Counted from the first letter of the stretch, positions 34,963 to 47,439 are shown. The stretch: DNA of 64,000 bases from Ceratopteris richardii (GCA_020310875.1 CM035431.1:12294055-12358054); one strand, 5' to 3'. The notes: generated by a model not told the origin, from the sequence alone. Made by a program: numbers and translations.

Positions 34963-37120
34963 ATGTGCATATGTTAAACATCCAAATACTTTGCAATGAT
35001 CTAGAGTAGGTCATACCTTGCAGAGCTTTACATGGTAACCTATTAACCAAATAAGTAGCTGTATTTACAGCCTCAGCCCACAAGTAATTTGGACGATTTT
35101 TCTCCTTCATCATTGATCTTGCAAACTCAACAAGAGTTCTATTTCTTCTCTCTACTACACCATTTTGTTGAGGAGAGTACTTGCAAGTAATTTCCCTTTT
35201 TATACCTACATCCCACAAGTAATCACTAAACTCATTAGAGAAATACTCTTCCCCTCCATCTGACCTTAGTCTCTTCAATTTATGACCTGTAATTCTCTCT
35301 GCATACACATGATAATGTTTGAATGTATTGAATACTTCTGACTTATCTTTGATCACATAGATAGTGATCCATCTGGTAGCATCATCAACATAAATCAAAT
35401 AATACCTTGAACCATTGATACTAAAATCTTTTGATGGTCCCCACACATCTGTGTGTACCAATTCCAGCTTCTTTGAATACATGAAGCCATGCTTGGAATA
35501 AGATTGCTTATGAGCCTTACCTAATTGACATGCCTCACATCTGTATGTCATATGTTGACCTGCAACATTAGGCAATCCAAGCACTGAACCATTGTTAATC
35601 ATATCTTTGATACCTCTTTCGTTAAAATGTCCAAGTCTTTTGTGCCAAAGATCTAACTCAGAGATCTTATGTCCTCCATAGGTGAACAAGGCATGACCAA
35701 CATTACCTTGGATCTTCAATGTGAAAAATCTTCCTTCTTTCTTCCCTGAAACAATTTGTTTATACCCATTGCTAGGGTCTTCCACAAACACTCCTTCATT
35801 AGTGAATCTAACTTCATAACCTTTTTCAACAATTTGTCCAACACTTATCAAATTCTTAGGAATTGTAGGAACATACAAGACCTTACTCAAGAGGGTGCTA
35901 CCATCCTTGGCCTTCACTGATCCAATTGACTTCACATTGTGCTTTGTATTGTCACCTGTTTGAACTACATGATTAGTTACCTTATTCTTCAAATCCCTCA
36001 TCAAAGTTATGTTGCCACTCAAGTGATTGCTACACCTTGAGTCAATGTAGAAGACTCTTTGGTCTTCACTTTGCCTTTCACAAGTTGCATTCATTATCAA
36101 TGTTGAATCCTCGTTCTGATCTGAAGCATAATTGTAGTAGGTATTGTTGTATTGTTGACTTTGGAATCCTCTACCTGCATTTCTTCCAAAGTAACCTCTA
36201 CTACCTCTACCTCCGAAATTACCTCTTTGATTTCTGCCACCTCTTCCTCTTGAATTAAACTTCTGATTATATCCACCATTACTCTGAGTATTATGCCAAC
36301 AATCATTAGCTAAGTGATTTGTCTTACCACAAATCCAGCAAGCTTTGACTCCATCTTTATTACTCCTGCCTCTTCCTCTACCTTTGCCACCTCCTCTTCC
36401 TCTTAGGAAGTTAGCTTGGCTAGTTGTACCTTCATCCTCATTTGTTTGTTGCTTTCCTTTGATATTCTTCTTCTTATCCTTTGAATACATTGCATGACCT
36501 GTACTCTTGTCACCTTCACCTTTGACATCCCGCTCAAAGCTTAACATATGTCCTAGCAACTAATTTAAGTCAGGAGTAAAATGATCAAGTGATAATTCAG
36601 TAGACAAAATGAATGGCTTCCATTTTTCATCACCTCTCAAACTTGTGAGGATTTGCCTTACCAATTTATCCTCCTCATTGTCTTCATCAACTGCTCCTAA
36701 TGCATTTGCAATGTCCTTCATCCTTGTTACATAGTCTGAGATGGATTGAGAGTCATTCTTCTTGAAAGTGGTAAATTTTGCCCATAAAGATGCCTTCCTT
36801 GACTTTGTGGTGTTTTGGAAATGCTCCTCCAAAGCATTCCATATATCACTTGCACTTTCAAGACCTCTAATATGAGGTAGCAAGTAGTCATTGACTGCCA
36901 TATAGATAATGCTCCTAGCTTGAGCATCTCTCTTCATTCAGTTCTTCAAATCTGATAATTCCTCCCTAGTTGGAACACTACGATCTCTGAATTGAGGCTT
37001 TTCTTCTTCACTTGTAATATAAGCTATGAAGTCTTTGCTCATCAGATGAGCTTCCATCCTCATTGACCATGTTGGATAGTTCTCTCTATCCAACTTCTCT
37101 ATTTGAAGAGAATCTCCCAT
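34940..37120 (-). pseudogene. Copia-C gag, protease and integrase part
   Basis: Frames at 36938-37120 (MGDSLQIEKLDRENYP gag start), 36560-36937 (gag helices) and 34940-36559. The last holds the RG-rich region, a CCHC knuckle CWICGKTNHLANDC, the protease site (DSRCSNH, changed from the usual DSGCSNH), the HHCC block and the integrase core HTDVWGPSKDF. Fossil of a broken element. Confidence 0.87.
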
Positions 37121-37342
37121 CCTTTCTTCACCTATATATTGAATTCTTCAAACTTTATGAGTAATAGATGTACCTTTACTTCGAATAATGTTCCTTTTGT
37201 CTTCCTTGATGTCATATGACCTCCTTCTCAAGCTTTGGCCTCAAGCTTTCACCTCTTGAATCTTCAGATGTTGAAATCTTTGCAGCTATAGCAGTCAGGA
37301 TCCTCCTTCCTTCAATTCTGATGCTTCCTGCTCTGATACCAC

Positions 37343-37796
37343 TGATGGAGAGTGTTAATCTCCAAAAGAACAAGCTACTCTTGTAGTTAGATCACCTCTA
37401 TAACAAAAGTAACTCAAAATTTCACTAATTTTAGAGGATCAATGATCAATCATAAAGATTTTGAAAAATCTGTGAAGAGGATGACTACATAGAAAGTCTG
37501 CTGCACATATCTCTCTCATTAACTTATCAATTTTGTAAAGTTTTTTATGAAACTTTGCACAAGGTGTCGCCTACAGTTTGCCCACCTTCTCCAAATTGAA
37601 TCACTCTTAAAAGATTCAGTATATCTTGAGAAATGATCTCAACTAGTTACCTATGTCTAAAACTGCTCTTTTGAAAAGTCGATTCAGACACCTGTAACTT
37701 CTAACACTTGGTTCTCTCAATCTAGAACCCGTTTATACAAATACTTTTAGCCATAGATGGCTTACCTAGCCCTTAGATGGGTCGTACCTTTCCTAG
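37343..37796 (-). repeat. Copia-C 5' LTR, first 454 bp as seen on the plus strand
   Basis: Starts TGATGGAGAG like the A and F LTRs and stays co-linear with the copia-A LTR for about 420 bp (cttacct at the same offset, 417 bp). Copia-D then interrupts it. Confidence 0.88.
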
Positions 37797-38810
37797 TGTT
37801 GGAGCAGGACAATCAACAATTGGTGATTATATAAAGTCTAGAAGTGAAGAAATGAAGAAAAGATTGAAGTCCAACTTCATGGAGTAAAGAGAAGATTCAG
37901 ATAGTAAAGTTCTTTAAAACATATGTATATTAGCTTTGTAAATACTTAAATATACTTGAAGTAATGACGAATCAATACTCATATGTATATATAGATACGT
38001 GTAGATGGTCGTATGAGGAGAATGAGCTGAAGCATAGATGAATAGATGATGTGTATTGGATGTATCATCCATCAGTTGTCTGAAGAGTTGAATAGAAAGA
38101 ATGTTCAGAGAATTGCGCGTCGATCTTTTCTCTAGTTCTCCTTCTCTCTTTGATTTTATCAGAAATCCTTTTGTACACATCTAAGTACATAGTTGATCTA
38201 TCTATGGTTAAAGTTTGAGAGCTCAATTACAAACAGGCTAAGAGAATTTTGTGTAGGAACATTCATATGTGAGAAAGTATTAAGTGTCTTCTGAAAGAGG
38301 CACAATCCTGATGGTGAAAGAAATGATCAGTTCTCAGTGCACAGTGTAAAGTTTTACACAAATGAGGATTCAAAATCTAAGTTGGAAGGTAAGCCATCTA
38401 TGGCTAAAAGCATTTCCTTAAAGGGGTTCTAGATTGGGAGAACTATGTGTTAGAAGTTGCAGGTGTCAAAATCGACTCTACAGGAAGGCAGTTTAAGACA
38501 TAGGTAGATTGTTTGAATCATTTCTCATAATCTACTAAAACGTTTGAAGTGTTTTAACTTGGACGAGGTGCGCATACTCTAGAAGACACATTCTACAAAG
38601 TTTCATCAGAAACTTTACACAAATAATTAATCAATGAGTGATTAATGTGCAGCAGACTTTCTGTGAAATGACTTTCTTCACAGTTAGCTAATTTCTTGAT
38701 AGCTTGGTGATTGTCTTCAAAAATTGGTTGAAGTTTAAAGTTATTCTTGATATAGAGGTGGTGTAAATTCAATAATAGCTTGTTCTTTTGGAGATTAACA
38801 CTCTCCATCA
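37797..38810 (+). repeat. Copia-D 5' LTR
   Basis: 1014 bp, TGTTGGAGCAGG to CTCTCCATCA, which is the A/C/F LTR type read on its coding strand. A TATA-like TATATATAG lies near 37985. The primer site follows after one base. Confidence 0.9.
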
Positions 38811-39032
38811 GTGGTATCAGAGCAAGAGTTATCAGATTGAGGAAAGGAAGACCCCGATTGTTGCAAATATACAAATTTCACATCTTGGAGGTTCAAAAGG
38901 ATAAAGTGTGGAAGAAAGACAGAAGGAAGACACATAAAGGTTATCAAAAGGATCAGAAGGAGCAACATTCAAAGCAAAGGTACATTCATTCCTTATAAGG
39001 ATTAAAGATCTGATAGTACAAGTGAAGCAAGG

Positions 39033-39655
39033 ATGACAGATAGTCTCCAAATTGAGAAGTTGGATAGAGAGAACTATCCAGCTTGGTCTATGAGAATGGA
39101 AGCTCATCTTATGAGCAAAGATCTGATGGGATACATCACAAGAGAGGAAGAAAAGCCAGAGCTCAGAGATCCTAGTGTTCCAACTAGGGAGGAGCTTGCA
39201 GATATAAAGAGTTGGATAAAGAAGGATGCTCAAGCAAGGAGCACAATCTACATGGCAGTGAATGATTATTTGCTTCCTCATATCCGAGGACTTTAAAGTG
39301 CAAGTGATATTTGGAATGCTTTGGAAGAGCATTTCGAGAATACAACCAAATCAAGGAAAGCTTCATTATGGGAAAAATTTACTACATTCAAGAAGAAGGC
39401 TTCACAATCAATATCTGATTATGTGACAAAGATGAAAGACATTGCTGATTCTTTAGGTGCAGTTGATGAAGATATTGAAGAAGATAAGTTGGTAAGACAA
39501 ATACTCATAGGGCTAAGAGGAGATGAGAAGTGGAAGCCTTTTATTTTGTCTACAGAACTTTCATTAGATCATTTCACTCCTGATTTGAATCAATTGTTAG
39601 GACATATGCTAACTTTTGAGAATGATATCAAAGGAGATGTTGATAAGAGTGCAGG
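39033..39655 (+). pseudogene. Copia-D gag, upstream part
   Basis: Frames starting MTDSLQIEKLDRENYPAWSMRM and continuing through the gag helical region (KASLWEKFTTFKKKASQSISDYVTKMKDIADSL) up to the gypsy-E insertion. A frame reading on past 39655 into the gypsy-E LTR is a chance extension, not a gene fusion. Broken. Confidence 0.85.
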
Positions 39656-40264
39656 TGTTGAAGCTCAAAGTCAAGGACAAAGCATGGAAGCACATCAAAA
39701 GGCGGACACACAAGGAAAGGGAGCAAGTAGGGAGCTCCAAGAAGTGTATGTCAAATTTTCAGAAGAATCCCCTACAAAAATAGTGATTTTCATCACTAAA
39801 AACCATTGTAAATACCATTATCTATTTTTAGTAACTCCATTGTGTTCAAGCCGAGGAGTCCTCGAGCTTGAGGAGTATTAGAAGTACCATCGTACCAATT
39901 TTCATAATTTTTAGACTTCGTTTGAGCCCTCAAATAAGCCCTGGAACCTAATTTTTAACGAGGCCGGACACTAGGTCTGGACAGGGCCAAAACTAGTCAA
40001 AAAACTATAAAAAGAGCTAGAGAGCTCATTTTTGAGGTTAGCTTGTTAGAGAATAGAACTTTTGTAAGAAAACTCTTTTGCAATCTAAGCTTTCCATTGT
40101 TCCTCTCTTTGATCTTACTTTGTGCGCGTGTGTGTGTATGTGTGTGCATGTTTGTGTGCTTTCACTCACGCACTTGTGCCTTCACTTGCTCGTGGTCTTC
40201 ATACCGGTCCTCACGTCTCCGCGGATTGACAAGTAAAGGAGGTGGTGCTTACGCTTGAGCTACA
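39656..40264 (+). repeat. Gypsy-E left LTR, inverted relative to the element's genes
   Basis: 609 bp, TGTTGAAGCTC to TTGAGCTACA on the plus strand. A TATA box (ctataaaaag near 40007) and the downstream region show that its own promoter direction is plus, opposite to the gypsy-E genes. The similarity to the other LTR continues about 10 bp past the LTR end (ccgaattttg here, ccaaattttg there), up to the first bases of the primer site. Confidence 0.92.
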
Positions 40265-41375
40265 CCGAATTTTGAACTCCCCCCCCCTCTCGAGTCTGTC
40301 GTCCCTGACAGACCCTTGTTGGAAGGGCTGTTCCATGTAGTGCTTTGAGAGGTGGTGTCCATCCGTTGTATGAGCTGGTTCCTTGGATTCCAGCAAGAAT
40401 GTGTCGTTGTGAGCTTAAAAAACTGCAAGTTGCTCAAAAGAGGTTGTCAAGAGTGATTTGGAGCAACTACTGGCTTCAATTTGCTTCGGAGATATGGATG
40501 TTGTTCCCAGAACGTCCGCTAGCTCTCCAAAAGATGATGTTGAGAGCCGTCATGCCAACTACTCATAACCCATAATGAATGATGGGTAAGTGTGTTCGTG
40601 CCTGGGTTGAAAAGTATGTGCCTTGTGCACGGCCTTGTAATGTAGCCCTACGCATGCTTACTTGGAAAATGCATTGGAAGAAGTATGGTGCAAGAATTGC
40701 GGGTCTTGAGCTAAGTGCTCAAGGGTATGCTGACGAAGAGGTTTCCTAAACTATCATGGTTATGGTGTTTCTAGAGTAAAGATACTTACCATGGAGAAGG
40801 TTGATGGATGTTTGTCTCTTCGTGTTGTACACTCGGCCTTTGGGATGGAACCTTGTTGATGAATGTCCATGTTGATTGTCCACTGATGAGATCTTTTGAG
40901 TGGTGGATCCCCTCTCCTCTTTTCAAAGCAACCTTTGTCAGTAACAATGTGCATTTCTGAGCTTGGGCTCATGCACGTTCACTTCCCTATATTGACACTC
41001 AGAGGAATATTGGACACGTGCCGGTTTCTAAGAGATAACCATGCTGATTGACATCGACCATTCGCCAGTGCTACTGTTCCATACTGGTTCAGGAAATACT
41101 GAGAATTGAATTGCTTTACATTCCTTGGCAAGCAACATCGGGAAACTACACCAAGCTGAGTTTCACATATTCTCTTTAGCTCACCATATGCAGGAGTCTT
41201 CTCCTCTAGAATTACCCTTTGCAGATATCTCCTTGGATGTTCTGGTACATGAAGTAGTTAAGCATCACTCAAGTTGTGGACCTTCAAGCTCTTCATTCCT
41301 TCAACTAAGCATGACTCATTCATGTTTCATAAGCCAAACCTAGGAACAAGCTTTCTCCCGCTGTTCTTTCTCCTC

Positions 41376-41408
<33 letters not shown>

Positions 41409-42012
41409 GGAGGAACAGGATATCACAAAACAAGAACACTAAAGTTAGTATCAATAGAAATATTTGACATATGTCATTGTGCTCTTGTGCGTGGGATTCT
41501 CACGTGTGTCTATGCACGGCCGTGTAATGTGGCCCTATATTAATGCATACTTTGGAAATGCATGACCTGAATGGTGCAAAAGACAGGGTTGTGCAAGGAG
41601 CACATGGTTGTTGCTCGGTCGAGGCTTTCGGTGTTATTTGTGGAGGTTGATGCCGACCTTGGTGGAGGTATCCATTGAGTCGCGAACTGATGTAATCCTC
41701 CTTATTGGAGTCCATTTTAGAACATCATTTGGCACTGTAGAGGTCACTTCAGGCGTCTTTCTCTTTGGATGCTTGCTGAACTGTGGTATCCAGTGTGGTT
41801 GACGCTTTGGTTCAGTGGAGGCTACTTGCAATTTTGGCTTCCAAACCCATATCCTTTTTGCGTGTCTTCTTACTAATGTTGAAGAGCTGATTTGACCTTC
41901 CTTTGGTCTCTGTACGTGGTGCTTACCCGTTTCTCTTCGTGGCTTCTTTGTTGAAACCTTTTGCATGTGGGAGAACAAAGGTTGTTGTGGATGGAGAAGC
42001 TTCTTAGGTACC
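40265..42012 (-). other. Gypsy-E 3' region between copia-F and the left LTR
   Basis: On the coding strand a purine-rich run (GAGAGGGGGGGGGAG) ends close to the left LTR, in the position of a polypurine tract. A 127-codon minus-strand frame (41634-42017) is basic and repeats the phrase WVPKK found in the preceding polyprotein. The rest shows no clear frame. Two related 85-bp stretches (near 40618-40703 and 41508-41595, both with tgcacggcc and tgtaatgt) are a diverged internal duplication. A T28 run lies at 41381-41408. Confidence 0.6.
41381..41408. repeat. Poly(T) run of 28 bases
   Basis: Uninterrupted T run inside the gypsy-E 3' region. It could be the tail of a minus-strand retroposon, but I see no SINE or LINE body or flanking duplication beside it. 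Confidence 0.9.
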
Positions 42013-42017
42013 CACAT

Positions 42018-43040
42018 TGATGGAGAGTGTTAATCTCCAAAAGAACAACCTACTCTTGAATTTAGAACACCTCTATATCAAGAATAAGTCAAAATCTTTA
42101 CTAAATTATAGGTCCAATCTCCAAATTATCAAATCTGAGAAAATGTGTGAAGAAGATGAAAAACAGAAAAATCTGCTGCAGAATTTCTTCCCATTGACCT
42201 ATCAAATGAGTAAAGTTTTTGATGAAACTTTGTACTTATCTTCTCCTAGAGATTGCGCATCACCTCCAAGTTGAATCACTTGAAAAGCTTTAGTATAACT
42301 TGAGAAATTGTCTTCACAAGTTACCTATGTCTGAATCTGCACTTCTGAGAAGTCGATTTAGACACCCCTAACTTCTTAACTTTAGTTCTCACAATATCTA
42401 ACCCGTTTTGCCAAATGCTTTTAGCCACGAGTAGATCACCTTCCAACTTAAAGATTAAGTGCTTGCTTGCACAAAACTTTAAACTATGGAGTGAGCACTG
42501 ATCAAAAGATTAAACACGAAATTTGCGCCTGTTTCAGAGAACTGTAGACACTCAACACATATGAATGTTCCTACTCACAATTCTCCTAGCCTGTTTGCAA
42601 TTAGACTCTGAAATTCAGGTCACAGGCTCATTAACTAACAACTTAGATATCCTCAAAAGGATTCCATAATTGATCAAACACAGAAGGAGCAGACACGAAA
42701 AGATCGGGCGCAAAATTTCTTCATTAACTCAGAAATTTACAACTGAGTGATGAGAGCTACTTCAACTAACTTTTCTCTATCTCTTGACTCCTTACTTCCT
42801 CAATCTTGGCTTCTACATATGCTCTCATACCTGCCCCGACTTTTCTCAAAGTATTTATAGATAATTTGTACAAGATTCTTACTCAACCAAAGATCTGAGT
42901 CACCTATGACTATACTAATGTACATATGTGTACACTTCTCTTATCCTCTGAATATGTCTTTCTTCCAAGCTTCAATGGTTGATCCTTCCTTCACTCTTTA
43001 ACCTTCCAAGTCTTCAATTGGTGATTGGTCTGCACCAACA
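42018..43040 (-). repeat. Copia-F 3' LTR (left copy)
   Basis: 1023 bp, TGATGGAGAG to GCACCAACA on the plus strand. A coding-strand TATA-like CTATAAATAC lies near 42850. It is virtually identical to 47440-48462. Confidence 0.95.
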
Positions 43041-43055
43041 GCTCCCCCTCAATCA

Positions 43056-46000
43056 TCAATTGAGGTCTTCTCTTTTCTTCTTTATACCTGCCATGTCTTT
43101 AAACTTCTGTAGCTTTGGTCCATCCAAGCCTTTTGTAAGCATATCAGCTATCTGATCTTTTGTTGAAGTATGTATGACTTCAATCTCCTTGTCCATCACT
43201 TTCTCTCTTAGAAAATGATACTGAATCTCAATGTGTTTGGTCCTGGCATGAAAAACAGGATTAGCAGCTAAATACAATGAACTCATGTTATCTCCATATA
43301 TAATTGGTACTCCATGCATAATGTCAAAACTCTTCATCAAGGTCTTGAGCCAAATCACTTCCTTTGCAGCTTCAACCATGCCTTTATACTCTGCTTCTGT
43401 AGAAGATAAAGCAACTGTATGTTGCTTCTTGGAACACCATGAAACAAGTTTATCTCCCACATAACACATATATCCAAATGTAGATCTTCTATCATCTGGA
43501 TTACCTGCCCAATCTGCATCACTATAAATTTTGATATTTGTATCTGAGGTAAACCCATAATACAAACCTTCATTGAGTGTACCCTTAATGTACCTCAACA
43601 CCCTTTGTCCTGCAATCCAATGTTCTTTCCTTGGGCAATGCATAAATTGAGACAAAACCCCTACTGCATATGATAAATCAGGTCTAGTTAGAGTAGCATA
43701 GATAAGGCTACCAACCAAACTCTGATATTGTCTCATGTCCTTGAATTCTTCACCTCCATACTTACTCAATTTGTGATTCACCTCCATTGGTGTAGGTGCT
43801 ACCCTGCAATCATCCATTTTAAACTTGATTAACAAGTTCTTCAAATACCTTTCTTGGGTCACAAATACTCCATGTTGAGTATATGTTATCTCCATGCCCA
43901 AGAAGTATGATAAGTCTCCCAAGTCACTTATCTTGAACTCCTTTTCCATTTGCCTTTTGAGCCTTTGTATTCCTTCTTCATCTGTACCTGTGAGAATTAT
44001 ATCATCAACATATATGCACATGTATATGAAACCATTTTCACTTGCCTTAACAAGCAAGCTACTATCAGCTTTAGACACCTGAAATCCAAGTTCTTTTAGG
44101 AACTTCACAAGTCTATAGTTCCATGCCCTTGGGGCCTGCTTCAATCCATACAAAGCTCTCTTGAGCTTGCACACATGATCTGGATACTTTTTATCTCTGA
44201 ACCCTTGAGGTTGCTCCATAAATACATCATCTGAAATATAACCATTCAAAAAAGCATTTTTCACATCAAGTTGACATAGCTTCCAACCTTTACATGCAGC
44301 AATAGCAATAAGTGTCCTTATAGTTGTCATTTTTGCCACAGGACTATAGGTCTCATCATAATCAATACCATATGTCTGAGCAAAGCCTTTGACCACAAGT
44401 CTAGCTTTGTACCTAGACACACTTCCATCTGCAAACCTTTTTGTCTTGTAGACCCACTTGCATCCAATAATCTTCTGACTATTTGGTTTAGGAACCAAAT
44501 CCCAAGTTTGATTCTCCAATAGTGCATCATATTCTTCCTGCATAGCACTCTCCCATTTTTCCTTACCTTTTGCCTCTTCATATGTAGAAGGGTCTTCATC
44601 TGTATTCACCATGTAAGCATAATCTTTTGTGGCTAAAAATGAAGTATCATAACTATACCTTGTAGGTTGCCACCTATTTCTTGTAGACCTTCTGAGTTCT
44701 CCACTCCTTGAGGTTTCTGGTTCTTCACATTCAGGATCAAATCTTGGTGTCTCTTCCACTTCAACCTGCACTTCATTATTCTCTTGCTCATCAAATATTT
44801 GAACTTTTGATTTACCTTTTCTTTGACTCACTTCTTCTTCATCACCTGTATTGATGTTGATTATACCTGCATACCAAGTGCTTTGTTCATCAAATGTAAC
44901 ATCCTTAGAAACCATAAATTGCTTTGTTGATGGACTCCACAATCTATAGCCCATCTGCTTGTCATCATAGCCAATAAAAACATACTTTTCAGCTTTGGGT
45001 TCCAATTTGTGTCTTAATTGTGATGGCACATATGCATATGCCACACACCCAAATACTCTGCAATGATCTAAGGTAGGTCTCTTACCCCACCAAGCCTCAT
45101 ATGGTGTCATACCCTGCAAGGCTTTACATGGTAACCTATTGACCAAGTAAGTGGCTGTATTTACAGCCTCAGCCCACAAGTAATTAGGGCAATTTTTCTC
45201 CTTCATCATGGATCTTGCAAACTCAACAAGAGTTCTATTTCTCCTTTCTGCAACACCATTTTGTTGAGGAGAGTACCTGCAAGTAACTTCCCTTTTTATA
45301 CCTGCATTCCATAAGTAATCACTGAACTCATTAGAGAAATACTCTCCCCCTCCATCTGACCTTAGTCTCTTCAACTTATGACCTGTAATTCTTTCTGCAT
45401 ATGCATGATAGTGTTTAAATGTATTAAACACTTCTGACTTATCTTTGATCACATAAATAGTGATCCACCTAGTAGCATCATCAACATAAATCACATAATA
45501 CCTTGATCCATTTATACTGAAATCTTTTGATGGTCCCCACACATCTGTGTGTACCAACTCAAGCTTCTCTGAGTGCATAAAACCATGCTTGGAATATGAA
45601 TGTTTATGAGCCTTACCTAATTGACATGCCTCACATTTGTATGTCATATGTTGACCTGCAACATTAGGCAATCCAAGCACTGAACCATTGTTAACCATAT
45701 CTTTAATACCTCTCTCATTGAAATGTCCAAGCCTCTTGTGCCAAAGATCTAACTCTGAGATTTTGTGACCTCCATATGTGAACATAGCATGACCAATGTT
45801 GCCTTGAATCTTCAATGTAAATAGTCTTCCTTCCTTTTTCCCTGAAACAATCTGTTTATACCCTTGGCTAGGGTCTTCCACATATACTCCATCATTAGTG
45901 AACCTGACTTCATATCCCTTTTCAACAATTTGACCTACACTTATCAAATTCTTAGGGATTGTAGGAACATACAAGACCTTACTCAATAAGGTGCTTCCAT

Positions 46001-47216
46001 CCTTGGCCTTCACTGATCCAATTGACTTCACATTGTGCTTTGTGTTGTCACCTGTTTGAACAACATGATTAAAAACTTTACTTTCCAAATCAGTCATCAA
46101 AGATATGTTACCACTCAGGTGATTGCTACACCCTGAGTCAATGTAGAAGACTCTTTGATCTTCACTCTGCCTTTCACAAGTTGCATTCATTATCAATGTT
46201 GAATCTTCTTTTTGATCTGAAGCATAATTGTAGTAGGTGTTGTTGTATTGTTGACTTTGGAATCCTCTACCTGCATTTCTTCCAAAGTAATTCCTTCCAC
46301 CTCTACCTCTGTAATTACCTCTTTGATTTCTGCCACCTCTTCCTCTTGAATTATAATTTTGATTGTATCCACCATTATTCTGATTATTATGCCAACAATC
46401 ATTAGCTAAGTGATTTGTCTTACCACAAATCCAACAAGCTTTGCCTCCATCTTTGTTGTTCCTGCCTCTTCCTCTACCTTTGCCACCTCCTCTTCCTCTT
46501 AGGAAGTTTGCTTGAGTAGTTGTTCCTTCATCTTCACCTGCTTGTTGTTTTCCTTTGCTATTCTTCTTCTTGTCCTTTGAGTACATTGCATGTCCTGTAC
46601 TCTTGTCACCATCTCCTTTAACATCCTGTTCAAATGTTAGCATATGACCTAACAATTGATTTAAATCAGGAGTGAAATGGTCAAGTGATAGTTCTGTAGA
46701 CAAAATAAATGGCTTCCATTTGTCATCACCTCTCAACCCTGTAAGGATTTGCCTTACCAATTTATCTTCCTCAATGTCTTCATCAACAGCTCCTAAAGCA
46801 TCTGCAATATCTTTCATCCTTGTTACATAGTCTGAGATGGATTGAGAGGCCTTCTTCTTGAAGGTAGTAAATTCTGCCCATAAAGATGCCTTCCTTGACT
46901 TTGTAGTGTTCTGGAAATGCTCCTCCAAAGCATTCCATATGTCAGTAGCACTTTCAAGACCTCTAATATGAGGTAACAAGTAATCATTGACTCCCATATA
47001 GATAATGCTCCTAGCTTGAGCATCTTTCTTCATCCAATTTTTCAGATCTGCTAACTCTTCCCTAGTTGGAACACTAGGATCTCTGAACTGTGGCTTCTCT
47101 TCTTCTCCTGTGATGTAAGCAATTAAATCTTTGCTCATAAGATGAGCTTCCATCCTCATTGACCATGCAGGATAGTTTTCCCTATCCAATTTCTCTATCT
47201 GTAGAGCATCTCCCAT
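43056..47216 (-). CDS. Copia-F gag-pol polyprotein
   Basis: One frame of 1386 codons beginning MGDALQIEKLDRENYPAWSMRM. The order is gag helices, RG-rich region and CCHC knuckle CWICGKTNHLANDC (about residue 260), protease DSGCSNH (about 365), HHCC domain (LWHKRLGHFNERG, CEACQLGKAH), integrase core (HTDVWGPSKDF, LRSDGGGEYF, NGVAERRNRT), reverse transcriptase (QLDVKNAFLNG, YVDDIILTG) and RNase H (SDADWAGN, SSTEAEY, GDNMSSL). All recognised catalytic residues are present and the length matches copia-B. It serves as the intact-looking reference for the decayed relatives A, C and D in this window. Confidence 0.96.
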   Translation of the reverse strand: MGDALQIEKLDRENYPAWSMRMEAHLMSKDLIAYITGEEEKPQFRDPSVPTREELADLKNWMKKDAQARSIIYMGVNDYLLPHIRGLESATDIWNALEEHFQNTTKSRKASLWAEFTTFKKKASQSISDYVTRMKDIADALGAVDEDIEEDKLVRQILTGLRGDDKWKPFILSTELSLDHFTPDLNQLLGHMLTFEQDVKGDGDKSTGHAMYSKDKKKNSKGKQQAGEDEGTTTQANFLRGRGGGKGRGRGRNNKDGGKACWICGKTNHLANDCWHNNQNNGGYNQNYNSRGRGGRNQRGNYRGRGGRNYFGRNAGRGFQSQQYNNTYYNYASDQKEDSTLIMNATCERQSEDQRVFYIDSGCSNHLSGNISLMTDLESKVFNHVVQTGDNTKHNVKSIGSVKAKDGSTLLSKVLYVPTIPKNLISVGQIVEKGYEVRFTNDGVYVEDPSQGYKQIVSGKKEGRLFTLKIQGNIGHAMFTYGGHKISELDLWHKRLGHFNERGIKDMVNNGSVLGLPNVAGQHMTYKCEACQLGKAHKHSYSKHGFMHSEKLELVHTDVWGPSKDFSINGSRYYVIYVDDATRWITIYVIKDKSEVFNTFKHYHAYAERITGHKLKRLRSDGGGEYFSNEFSDYLWNAGIKREVTCRYSPQQNGVAERRNRTLVEFARSMMKEKNCPNYLWAEAVNTATYLVNRLPCKALQGMTPYEAWWGKRPTLDHCRVFGCVAYAYVPSQLRHKLEPKAEKYVFIGYDDKQMGYRLWSPSTKQFMVSKDVTFDEQSTWYAGIININTGDEEEVSQRKGKSKVQIFDEQENNEVQVEVEETPRFDPECEEPETSRSGELRRSTRNRWQPTRYSYDTSFLATKDYAYMVNTDEDPSTYEEAKGKEKWESAMQEEYDALLENQTWDLVPKPNSQKIIGCKWVYKTKRFADGSVSRYKARLVVKGFAQTYGIDYDETYSPVAKMTTIRTLIAIAACKGWKLCQLDVKNAFLNGYISDDVFMEQPQGFRDKKYPDHVCKLKRALYGLKQAPRAWNYRLVKFLKELGFQVSKADSSLLVKASENGFIYMCIYVDDIILTGTDEEGIQRLKRQMEKEFKISDLGDLSYFLGMEITYTQHGVFVTQERYLKNLLIKFKMDDCRVAPTPMEVNHKLSKYGGEEFKDMRQYQSLVGSLIYATLTRPDLSYAVGVLSQFMHCPRKEHWIAGQRVLRYIKGTLNEGLYYGFTSDTNIKIYSDADWAGNPDDRRSTFGYMCYVGDKLVSWCSKKQHTVALSSTEAEYKGMVEAAKEVIWLKTLMKSFDIMHGVPIIYGDNMSSLYLAANPVFHARTKHIEIQYHFLREKVMDKEIEVIHTSTKDQIADMLTKGLDGPKLQKFKDMAGIKKKREDLN

Positions 47217-47439
47217 CTTGTATCCACCTGTGTATTGAAAACTTCAAGCTTTACAAGCAATGTATGTACCTTTACTTCAAGTTAGACTCCTTTTGCCTTT
47301 CTTGATGTCGAGTAGACTTCTTCTCAGGCTTTTGACTCCAAGCTTTCACTTCTTAGTTCTTCAAATGTTGAACTTCTTGAATCTGCAGCAGTCGGGACCT
47401 TCCTTTCCTTGATTTTGATATCTCCTGCTCTGATACCAC

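Larger units (their letters stand above)
33572..37796 (-). mobile_element. Copia-C: partial, broken Ty1/copia element
   Basis: Minus-strand element of the same subfamily as A and F. It consists of part of its 5' LTR, a primer site (37330-37341, perfect for initiator Met tRNA), gag, integrase and part of reverse transcriptase. Its 3' part is missing on the left side. Its 5' LTR is cut by copia-D, whose left flank CCTAG (37792-37796) would be the target duplication; the other half of that LTR should lie beyond the window. Coding is broken in several places (about four or more). No LTR pair is available for dating, but it must be older than copia-D. Confidence 0.9.

Noticed and set aside
40043-40258. 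A 71-codon frame occurring identically at 56787-57002
   Set aside because: Part of the gypsy-E LTR; conservation reflects the age of the LTR pair.
41381-41408. Tail of a SINE or LINE
   Set aside because: No recognisable body, promoter boxes or flanking duplication adjoining the T run.
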